Assembly (NCBI GenBank): GCA_021848375.1
Contig: JAJZUR010000097.1
Location: forward strand, 1 to 5,490
DNA length: 5,490 bases
Reading direction: 5' to 3'
Source: Pseudomonadota bacterium
GTDB taxonomy: Bacteria; Pseudomonadota; Gammaproteobacteria; UBA6186; Azoamicaceae
A program made the translations under genes and the position numbers. Every line of letters begins with the position of its first letter. The first letter of the stretch is position 1. Shown here one piece after another: positions 1 through 5,393 of this stretch. The notes under the pieces were generated by a model. It searched no databases, was not told the origin of the DNA, and saw only the letters and a program-made list of their open reading frames with translations.

Positions 1-3
1 TAG

Positions 4-453
4 CTAGTTAGTTGGTGTTTCCCGCATCCACTGCTCCAATAAAAGCGCTGCTGCCTCTGCGTGCATTTTATTTCGGTCTTCACGGGTTTTGGCGTAATTA
101 CCGGCGGCATTTCTGCGATCCAATGCTTCCCAGGAACTTAAGCGCTCATCGACTTCAAAGACAGGCAGTTTAAAGTGCATGTATAAGCGGTTCATAAAAC
201 GTTTGGCAGCAAAACTCATCAGTTGTTTTGCATCATCCATTTGCAAAGGCATGCCAACAATGAGAGCGGTTGGTTTCCATTTTTCAATCAAAGAACCAAT
301 TTCAGTCCATGTTGGGATCCCGTCCTTGGCTTTTAAGGTTATTAGGGGCGAGGCGGTATGCGTGATAGATTGGCCGACGGCAACGCCAATATGTTTCATG
401 CCAAAGTCAAATCCTAATAGGGTTTTATACGCAATATTGTTGGGATCAGGCAT
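4..453 (-). CDS. ruvX: RuvX/YqgF family RNase H-fold nuclease (putative pre-16S rRNA nuclease / Holliday junction resolvase-like)
   Basis: Family role: a small cytoplasmic RNase H-fold nuclease linked to 16S rRNA 5'-end maturation and proposed to resolve Holliday junctions. Seen, numbering from the ATG at 453 (149 aa): the first-strand motif GFDFGMKHIGVAVGQ with catalytic-type Asp16, the VGMPLQMD loop (family VGLPL.MDG), and DERLSSWEA with Glu103. The closing helix reads KMHAEAAALLLEQW. The family normally has Asp where His131 stands (E. coli K-V-D-S-A), so the third acidic ligand appears to be missing; Glu133 lies two residues on. Start choice: ATG at 453 overlaps the yqgE stop by 8 bases (ATGCCTGA), gives the usual family length and leaves a short leader before the first motif. 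An in-frame GTG at 489 and ATG at 483 would add 12 or 10 unconserved residues and have no better ribosome site. It is last in the gshB-yqgE-ruvX run and ends three bases from the window edge. Family assignment is secure; activity is uncertain because of His131. Confidence 0.93.
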   Translation of the reverse strand: MPDPNNIAYKTLLGFDFGMKHIGVAVGQSITHTASPLITLKAKDGIPTWTEIGSLIEKWKPTALIVGMPLQMDDAKQLMSFAAKRFMNRLYMHFKLPVFEVDERLSSWEALDRRNAAGNYAKTREDRNKMHAEAAALLLEQWMRETPTN

Positions 454-1036
454 GTCCAATATCACTCGAGAGTCGATCAACATCGACACCCATTAAAGCA
501 GCCGCAGCACGCCATCGATGTTCAATAGCCATGTGAAATAAGATATCAAAATCGGCGGGCCCATATAGCCACGCGTTTTGTGCTAATTCATTTTCCAACT
601 GCTGAGCTTCCCAATTAGCATAACCGAGCGCAACTAAGGTGTGTGTTGGTCCTTCATTGTTTGAAATGGCTTGTAAAATGTCTGGGGAGGTGGTGAGTGA
701 TATGGTATCGCTGATGATTAAGGTGGATTCCCATTTAGAATCGTTTCCATGTAACACAAATCCGCGTTCTTTTTGACTGGGTCCGCCATTAAAAACAAAG
801 CGGCTCGCAATTTCTGGGTAAGCAGTGCGGATCTCCATTTGTTCCAGGAGATCGCCTAAGCGGATCTGTAATATCGGTTGGTTAATAATAATCCCAATGG
901 CGCCTTTTTCAGAGTGCTCGCAAATATACGTTACGGAGCGAAAAAAATGCGGATCCATGAGCGAGGGCATCGCAATTAAGAAATGATTTTTTAACGAGGT
1001 AAAGACGGTATTTTCACTCATTTTGTTTTCACTCAT
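446..1036 (-). CDS. yqgE: YqgE/AlgH family protein (DUF179)
   Basis: A 196-residue YqgE/AlgH (DUF179) protein, whose biochemical function is not established; AlgH has been linked to alginate regulation in Pseudomonas. It is recognisable along its whole length. Signatures are NHFLIAMPSLMDPHFFRSV near residue 17, YICEHSEKGAIGIIINQP, FNGGPSQKERGFVLH in the middle, then LVALGYANWEAQQLE, NAWL and RWRAAAALMGVD near the C-terminus. E. coli YqgE is of similar length (187 aa) and ends in the same GHA tripeptide. No signal peptide or membrane segment is visible, so it is likely cytoplasmic. The ATG at 1036 overlaps the gshB stop by 8 bases (ATGAGTGA), and its TGA overlaps the ruvX ATG in the same way, so all three genes are probably translationally coupled. 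The first five codons are nearly repeated by the next five (MSENK-MSENT), which makes the ATG at 1021 an alternative start. Conserved sequence begins only after residue 15, so either start is compatible with the family. Confidence 0.95.
   Translation of the reverse strand: MSENKMSENTVFTSLKNHFLIAMPSLMDPHFFRSVTYICEHSEKGAIGIIINQPILQIRLGDLLEQMEIRTAYPEIASRFVFNGGPSQKERGFVLHGNDSKWESTLIISDTISLTTSPDILQAISNNEGPTHTLVALGYANWEAQQLENELAQNAWLYGPADFDILFHMAIEHRWRAAAALMGVDVDRLSSDIGHA
1007..1036 (-). repeat. Tandem 15-bp duplication at the yqgE start
   Basis: Read on the minus strand, ATGAGTGAAAACAAA (1036-1022) is followed directly by ATGAGTGAAAATACC (1021-1007). Twelve of fifteen positions are identical, including the first eleven. 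It encodes MSENK-MSENT, supplies two in-frame ATG codons, and the upstream copy carries the TGA that ends gshB. A recent local duplication is the simplest explanation. Confidence 0.75.
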
Positions 1037-1991
1037 TTAACTTATCGATAATACAGTCAACCACGTGCTCCGTGATATGGTTATTTGCAATCTGATCGTC
1101 TGTTTTCCAGCCTGGGCTTGTGACGTTAATTTCAGTTAAGTAATCGCCAATGACATCAATGCCAACCAAGGTAAGCCCTTTTTCTCGCAAAGTTGGGCCA
1201 ATTTGGGCGCAGATCCATCGATCTCGTTCAGTTAAATCTTGGCTGATCGTTTGCCCACCGGCAGCTAGATTCCCGCGAAAATCCGGCGCAGTGGGCGTCC
1301 TTGAATGCGCGTGAGGATTAGGTTCTCCATCGATTAACATAATGCGTTTGTCTCCTTCAGATATTTCCGGAATAAAGCGCTGCGCCATCATGTATTGTGT
1401 TCCTTGATCCGTCAGTAATTCGATCAAAACATTTCTATTCGGATCATCTACGGTACATTTAAAGATACGTTCTCCGCCCATGCCATTTAAAGGCTTTAAG
1501 ATGACACATTCCTGTTCTTCCATAAAGCTGATTAATGCTGTTTTGTTTGCGCTAACGAGGGTCGGCGGCATACATTGCGGAAACCAGGTTGCAAACAGCT
1601 TTTCATTGGCATCCCGTAAACTCTGTGGCTTATTGATAATTAAAGTGCCGTTGGACTCTGCATGTTCAAGGATCTGAGTGGCGTATAAATAAAGAGGATC
1701 AAAAGGGGGATTTTTACGGATCAAGATTACATCAAATTGATCAAGCGGTCTCTCGGTTGGTTTACTAAGTGAATACCAGTTCGTATTTTGCTGCGTCTGA
1801 TTTGAAATTCGTAATGATTGACAGTGCGCCCACGCAATTCCGTATTGTAGATAAAGATGAGGAAATTCAAGGTAAAAGAGCTCAAAACCACGTTGTTCAG
1901 CCTCCGTTAAAACGGCAATGGTTGAGTCCTTTTCTGGAAGAAGGGTGTGGATGGGATCCATCACAACACCCAGCGCGGGTCGATCCAACAT
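1029..1991 (-). CDS. gshB: Glutathione synthetase (ATP-grasp)
   Basis: Catalyses ATP-dependent ligation of gamma-glutamylcysteine and glycine, the second step of glutathione synthesis, in the cytoplasm. The 320-aa length matches E. coli GshB (316 aa). Seen: the N-terminal GVVMDPI (residues 8-14), IRKNPPFD (91-98), the invariant NKPQSLRDANEKLFATWF (120-137), the ATP-grasp lysine in ILKPL (Lys166), the glycine loop NGMGG (169-173), RGNLAAGG (239-246), and the metal-binding set GIDVIG with Asp279 plus TEINVTSP with Glu287 and Asn289. Two patches are atypical without changing length. Residues 223-238 read EPNPHAHSRTPTAPDF, where relatives have EP-x-PY-x-LARIP. After TSP comes GWKTDDQIA instead of the usual T-(G/C)-x-R-E-I. 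The start is supported by AGAGGA six bases upstream of the ATG at 1991. It heads the minus-strand operon, overlaps yqgE by 8 bases, and is divergent from the Pil-Chp operon, as in Pseudomonas. The orthologue assignment is firm; the odd patches may affect substrate handling. Confidence 0.95.
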   Translation of the reverse strand: MLDRPALGVVMDPIHTLLPEKDSTIAVLTEAEQRGFELFYLEFPHLYLQYGIAWAHCQSLRISNQTQQNTNWYSLSKPTERPLDQFDVILIRKNPPFDPLYLYATQILEHAESNGTLIINKPQSLRDANEKLFATWFPQCMPPTLVSANKTALISFMEEQECVILKPLNGMGGERIFKCTVDDPNRNVLIELLTDQGTQYMMAQRFIPEISEGDKRIMLIDGEPNPHAHSRTPTAPDFRGNLAAGGQTISQDLTERDRWICAQIGPTLREKGLTLVGIDVIGDYLTEINVTSPGWKTDDQIANNHITEHVVDCIIDKLNE

Positions 1992-2058
1992 TCATGTTCC
2001 TCTTCATTAGCTATACTTTTGATAGTATCTCAAAATCCAGTAAAGGGAAGTCAAAGAC
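1992..2058. promoter_or_regulatory. Divergent promoter region between gshB and pilI
   Basis: These 67 bases are the only non-coding space between two divergent operons, so both promoters should lie here or run into the gene ends. For the plus strand, TATACT at 2012-2017 is a five-of-six match to a sigma-70 -10 box, but the -35 area 17 bases upstream (CATTCA, inside gshB) is weak. For the minus strand, TTGACT (2054-2049) is a good -35 box; possible -10 boxes are GAGATA at 17 bases or GATACT at 19 bases, neither ideal. ATACT and AGTAT (2013-2017 and 2024-2028) form a hyphenated inverted repeat around a 6-base spacer. The two candidate promoters overlap, so they may compete. These are matches by eye only. 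Confidence 0.45.
1998..2003 (-). promoter_or_regulatory. Ribosome binding site of gshB
   Basis: AGAGGA on the minus strand lies six bases before the ATG at 1991. It decides that start over the overlapping out-of-frame ATG at 1995, which is only two bases from the motif. Confidence 0.75.
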
Positions 2059-2607
2059 ATGGGTCCTTTTGAGACTTTGCTTGACATAGAACGGAATTGT
2101 AAAACCTTTGCGGTCAATATTCCACGTCAAATTGTAACAGAACGAAATTGGCTTGGCATCGGTTTTAAAGCCTCCAATTTTAATTTTATTTGTCCAATGC
2201 AGAATGTCTCAGAGATTTTGCGCTGGCCGGCGATTACGCCTATTCCTTCTGCGCAGCCTTGGTTTAGAGGCACCGCGAATTTACGGGGTCGATTATTACC
2301 CATAACCGATTTAGAAGGATTTGTGACCGGTAGGCCGCATTTAGAGAAGGACTTTAGCCGAGTATTGGTGATATCCTTTGAAAATGCTTTTTATGGATTT
2401 GCGGTATCACAAGTGTTAGGGATTGAGCGTTTTTTTGGAGAAGAATTGAAGCCTGCAGAAAGTCTTACGGCACTTAATACCTATTTGCCTTATGTACAAG
2501 GAGGGTTTGAGCGCGAGCATCATCCTTGGATTATTTTAAATTTTGGATCCATCATTGAAACACCGGAATTTTATCACATCCTCTCTTTTAAAACAGAGGC
2601 GGCATAA
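2059..2607 (+). CDS. pilI: PilI-type CheW adaptor of the type IV pilus chemosensory system
   Basis: A 182-aa single-domain CheW protein. In Pil-Chp systems PilI couples the receptor PilJ to the kinase ChpA at the cell pole, acting on type IV pilus extension and retraction. Seen: an N-terminal LLDIERNC segment and WLGIGFKASNFNFICPMQNVSEIL, which parallel the PilI layout (LLVDIDQRC, SGIGFRMGG). These are followed by the CheW core: PWFRGTANLRGRLLPITDLEGF around residues 67-88, RVLVISFENAFYGFAVSQVLGI, and a C-terminal PYVQGGFEREHHPWIILNF matching PilI's PFIHGVFHREQPWLVF. Length is close to P. aeruginosa PilI (178 aa). The start is fixed because an in-frame TAA lies at 2041-2043 and no other start codon intervenes; a GGGAAG-type ribosome site sits about 8 bases upstream. 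chpA follows after 15 bases, so the two are cotranscribed. In Pseudomonas, pilG and pilH lie between gshB and pilI; here they are absent from that position. The paralogue name rests on whole-protein similarity recalled from memory. Confidence 0.88.
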   Translation: MGPFETLLDIERNCKTFAVNIPRQIVTERNWLGIGFKASNFNFICPMQNVSEILRWPAITPIPSAQPWFRGTANLRGRLLPITDLEGFVTGRPHLEKDFSRVLVISFENAFYGFAVSQVLGIERFFGEELKPAESLTALNTYLPYVQGGFEREHHPWIILNFGSIIETPEFYHILSFKTEAA

Positions 2608-2622
2608 GGTGCATTCAATATT

Positions 2623-4851
2623 ATGAGTCAAGGGAACGAAACTGACGAACTGTTGAAGATATTTTTAGAAGAGGCGAAAGATCTTTTAAACGCCCTTGCG
2701 TCTACCATACAAACTTGGTCTCTTGATCTGAATAATAAAAGTGCATTTGCTGATCTCAAGCGCGATTTGCATACGCTAAAAGGCGGAGCCAGAATGGTTG
2801 GTCAATCGGCATTAGCAACGCTTGCCCATGAACTGGAATCTTTATGTGAGGCGCTCATTTCTGGCGTCATGTCTGCCGATAGAAATGCTTATGATTTAGT
2901 GTGTGCCGGTCAAGATCGGATGAACTTAATTATTGAAGCGCTCGCCAAAAAGGAAACGCCGCCAACGGTACAAGATTTGATCGATCAATTTAAGCAAAAA
3001 GAAACGCCTGCGCTGGCAGTGGCCTCGGTTACAGTACCTGTCGCTGCACCTGCTGCACCTGCTGCACCTGCTGCACCTGCTGCACCTGCTGCACCTGCTC
3101 CTGCACCGCCAGCACCAGCTATTAAAGAAAATCCATCCAATGAATTTATGCGGGTGAAAGCCAATCTACTTGAAAAATTAAATAATTTATCGATTGAAAA
3201 CAATATCATTCGCGTGAACTTAGGACATTTTATTGATAATTTGAATACAAACTTAAATGAAATGGTGCGATTAATTAAATCATTGCAAGAGAAATTCAGG
3301 AATGTGCCAAAAGAGGCTAATTTGCAGGTTATTTCTGAAATAATGGGATTATCAAATCTCTGTAAAAACATGATGCAACTGCAATCAAATACGGAATCTT
3401 TATTGTCGCAGCAGTCTAGAATTGAACTAGAATTACAAGATCGCCTGGTAGATACCCGTATGGTGCCTTTTAATAGCGTTGTGCCGCGTTTGAGTCGCAT
3501 CACGCGCCAGGTGTCGGCAGAATTACAGAAGAAGGTTGATTTTTCTATCTCGGAGGCGGAGGGAGAAATTGATCGGAATTTACTCGATCACCTCGTTCCT
3601 TCCTTGGAACATCTGTTAAGAAATGCGTTGGATCATGGGATCGAGGCGCCTGCTTCGCGTCTGCAAGCCAAAAAAACGGAAGTCGGCAAAATCAATTTAC
3701 GCTTTTTTAGAATGGGAAATGAAGCTTGTATTGAAATCATGGATGATGGAGCGGGTATCGATCCAGAGGCTATTCGCAAGAAGGCGGTTAAATTGGGGTT
3801 AATCACCGAAGATGCCAATTTATCCGAAGAAAATCTAGTGCGCTTTATTTTAGAGCCAGGATTTTCCACGCGCGAATCGGTGAGTGAGATTTCCGGGCGT
3901 GGTGTTGGCATGGATGTGGTGAATACGGTTGTCAAAGGCCTTGGCGGTAATCTTTCTATCGAATCTGTTCGGGGGGTTGGCACTAAATTTGTGGTGAGGC
4001 TGCCTTTTACGACGTCCGTCAACCGAGCGCTCCTCGTAAGGATCCAAGGGCAAATTTTTGGGATCCTCCTTTCTAATGTAGATAGCATCGTGTTGCTGAA
4101 TGCCAAACAAGTACAGGATACCTTCAATAAAGAGATGCCGGTCATTGAACACAATAATAAGGAATATCAGCTAAAATATTTAGGAGGGGCTTTAGGGATC
4201 CAGGATAAGCCCGTATTGACCAATGTTACGGAAAATCTGCCGGTCTTATTGTTTAATTTTTCTGACTATAATGCAGCACTCCTGGTGGATTCACTTGCAG
4301 GCAGTCAAGAAATCATTGTTCAAAGTTTGGGTCCGCAATTTAAGTTGATGGATATATTTAGTGGTGGAACTTTATTAGCAGATGGCAGTGTCATTATTGT
4401 GTTAGATGTGTATTCAATTACCTCGAGGGCGCTTAAAACCATGAGTGAAAGAAGTGAAACCGAACAGGTTGTGAAAAAACAACCCATTGTCTTGGTGGTG
4501 GATGATTCGGTTACCGTTCGCACGGTAACCAAGAATTTTCTGGAGCGCCATAAATTTACGGTCGTTACGGCAAAAGATGGCTTTGATGCTATCGGAAAAA
4601 TGGAAGAATTAAAGCCCGATCTCATTTTATTAGACGTTGAAATGCCACGAATGGATGGCTTCCAATTTGCTGAAAAAATTCGAGAGATGTCAGATTATAA
4701 AGAGATCCCCATTATTATGATTACCTTTACTTCGGGGGAAGAACAAAGGGCGCGCGCGCAAAAATTGGGAATAGAAAAATTCATGAGCAAACCCTATCAG
4801 GAAACCAATTTGTTAGAAACAATGGAAAAGTTATTGGAAAAGAAAATATGA
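2623..4851 (+). CDS. chpA: Compact ChpA-type hybrid histidine kinase (HPt-CheA-CheW-REC)
   Basis: A cytoplasmic CheA-family kinase of the type IV pilus chemosensory system. Domains in order: an HPt near residues 5-110 (FLEEAKDLL; H-box LKRDLHTLKGGARMVG, phospho-acceptor His50); an Ala/Pro linker at 131-168; a helical dimerization segment at about 172-280 ending in DTRMVPF; the ATPase with N box HLLRNALDHGIE (329-341), G1 DDGAGID (374-380), G2 GRGVGMDVV (425-433) and GVGTKF (451-456); a CheW-like domain at about 462-600; and a receiver at 621-742 with Asp627/Asp628, phospho-acceptor Asp671 (LLDVEMPRMDG), Thr701 and Lys723 (SKP). All catalytic residues are present. P2 is missing, as in ChpA. 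RTRMVPF-type spacing and the fused receiver separate it from flagellar CheA. P. aeruginosa ChpA is 2,472 aa with a long array of phosphotransfer domains; here a single HPt remains in 742 aa. The ATG lies 15 bases after pilI, with AAGGTG 11 bases upstream, and the TGA overlaps the chpC ATG by four bases. 'ChpA' versus another HPt-CheA-REC hybrid rests partly on the flanking pilI, chpC and gshB. Confidence 0.92.
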   Translation: MSQGNETDELLKIFLEEAKDLLNALASTIQTWSLDLNNKSAFADLKRDLHTLKGGARMVGQSALATLAHELESLCEALISGVMSADRNAYDLVCAGQDRMNLIIEALAKKETPPTVQDLIDQFKQKETPALAVASVTVPVAAPAAPAAPAAPAAPAAPAPAPPAPAIKENPSNEFMRVKANLLEKLNNLSIENNIIRVNLGHFIDNLNTNLNEMVRLIKSLQEKFRNVPKEANLQVISEIMGLSNLCKNMMQLQSNTESLLSQQSRIELELQDRLVDTRMVPFNSVVPRLSRITRQVSAELQKKVDFSISEAEGEIDRNLLDHLVPSLEHLLRNALDHGIEAPASRLQAKKTEVGKINLRFFRMGNEACIEIMDDGAGIDPEAIRKKAVKLGLITEDANLSEENLVRFILEPGFSTRESVSEISGRGVGMDVVNTVVKGLGGNLSIESVRGVGTKFVVRLPFTTSVNRALLVRIQGQIFGILLSNVDSIVLLNAKQVQDTFNKEMPVIEHNNKEYQLKYLGGALGIQDKPVLTNVTENLPVLLFNFSDYNAALLVDSLAGSQEIIVQSLGPQFKLMDIFSGGTLLADGSVIIVLDVYSITSRALKTMSERSETEQVVKKQPIVLVVDDSVTVRTVTKNFLERHKFTVVTAKDGFDAIGKMEELKPDLILLDVEMPRMDGFQFAEKIREMSDYKEIPIIMITFTSGEEQRARAQKLGIEKFMSKPYQETNLLETMEKLLEKKI
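3043..3096 (+). repeat. Six exact tandem copies of GCTGCACCT in chpA
   Basis: Six uninterrupted 9-bp units encode (Ala-Ala-Pro)6 at residues 141-158. A degenerate Ala/Pro tail follows to about 3120, as if older copies had decayed. The unit is a multiple of three, so slippage would change linker length by three residues without breaking the frame. The linker joins the HPt domain to the kinase core and is probably flexible. Confidence 0.97.
4509..4530 (+). repeat. Perfect inverted repeat within the receiver-coding part of chpA
   Basis: GGTTACCGT (4509-4517) and ACGGTAACC (4522-4530) are exact reverse complements around the loop TCGC, so mRNA could form a 9-bp hairpin with a tight tetraloop. 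It encodes part of DDSVTVRTVT at the start of the receiver. No U tract follows, so it is not a standard terminator. The repeated Val-Thr pairs explain some of the symmetry. Confidence 0.6.
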
Positions 4852-5375
4852 CCGATACGGTACCTTGTTTAATGTTATCCTTACAAGACAAAACTCTACT
4901 AGTTCCATCAGAGGCTGTAGCAGAAATTATTCCATTTGAAGAACCAAAATCTATCGAAGAATCTCCAGATTGGTTGCTTGGCGTTTTATCTTGGCGTGGC
5001 ATTAATATTCCATTAGGATACTTGGAAAAAATGGAATCCTATTTGACTTGGAGTAGAGGGGAAATAAAGCACATTGAAGATAAGCATAAGTTTTTCATTG
5101 CGGTCATTAACCGGATCTATAAAATTGATACTCAAGATCAAAAAACCAATCAATATCCATTTTTTTCAATTGTTTTAAAGAATATTCCAAAATTGTTTCG
5201 CATTACCAAGGATGGTATCAAAGTGGTGAATAAAGCCAAAGAAGGGGATCCCCGATATTTAATGGAAATTAAAATCCAAAATGATCGTGCGTTTATTCCT
5301 GATCTGAACGCACTTTGGAAGATGATCGATTCTCTCCCACCGCGTTTACAATGGTTTCGGCAGATTGTCTTATAG
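4848..5375 (+). CDS. chpC: ChpC-type CheW-like protein
   Basis: A 175-aa single-domain CheW-like protein with no predicted membrane segment. The N-terminal half reads LMLSLQDKTLLVPSEAVAEII, then SPDWLLGVLSWRGINIPLGYLEKM (about residues 39-62), the CheW strand pattern in which the hydrophobic (V/L)LSWRG..IPL replaces the usual R.G..(I/L)P. ChpC of P. aeruginosa has the comparable PDWYLGQVAWR segment, hence the name. The C-terminal half (FFSIVLKNIPKLFRITKDGIKVV and the following RAFIPDLNALW) follows the second CheW subdomain. Expected role: an auxiliary adaptor between additional receptors and ChpA. Its ATG overlaps the chpA stop by four bases (ATGA), a standard coupling arrangement, and the next ORF begins 18 bases after its TAG. 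It is more Lys/Ile rich than pilI and noticeably AT-richer. CheW membership is likely; the ChpC paralogue name is less certain because this family diverges fast. Confidence 0.8.
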   Translation: MTDTVPCLMLSLQDKTLLVPSEAVAEIIPFEEPKSIEESPDWLLGVLSWRGINIPLGYLEKMESYLTWSRGEIKHIEDKHKFFIAVINRIYKIDTQDQKTNQYPFFSIVLKNIPKLFRITKDGIKVVNKAKEGDPRYLMEIKIQNDRAFIPDLNALWKMIDSLPPRLQWFRQIVL

Positions 5376-5380
5376 GATAC

Positions 5381-5388
5381 AAGGAGGT
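5381..5388 (+). promoter_or_regulatory. Consensus Shine-Dalgarno of the last ORF
   Basis: AAGGAGGT is a full match to the anti-Shine-Dalgarno complement, five bases before the ATG at 5394. It is the strongest ribosome site in the window and the main evidence that the short, truncated ORF is real. Confidence 0.85.
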
Positions 5389-5393
5389 ATCGA

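Noticed and set aside
454..489. Extended ruvX N-terminus from GTG at 489 or ATG at 483
   Set aside because: It would overlap yqgE by 38-44 bases, adds residues unlike the family, and has no better ribosome site than the ATG at 453.
179..496. Plus-strand ORF opposite ruvX
   Set aside because: It mirrors the RuvX coding sequence. The minus-strand product matches a known family throughout.
1769..2089. Plus-strand ORF across the gshB start and into pilI
   Set aside because: It is antisense to conserved gshB residues, spans the promoter region, and ends inside pilI in another frame. No family resemblance was seen.
2985..3503. Minus-strand ORF of 172 codons with a Gly/Ala repeat
   Set aside because: It is antisense to the chpA linker and dimerization segment. 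Its repeat is only the complement of the GCTGCACCT array, and the sense protein has clear domains.
3633..4154. Minus-strand ORFs opposite the chpA ATPase domain (also 3850-4152)
   Set aside because: They lie opposite catalytic N, G1 and G2 boxes that are intact on the plus strand, and have no recognisable motif.
4781..5002. Minus-strand ORF across the chpA-chpC junction
   Set aside because: It is the shadow of two coupled genes, with no motif.
5376..5393. Terminator between chpC and the last ORF
   Set aside because: The 18-base gap has no inverted repeat and is mostly a ribosome binding site, so transcription should read through.
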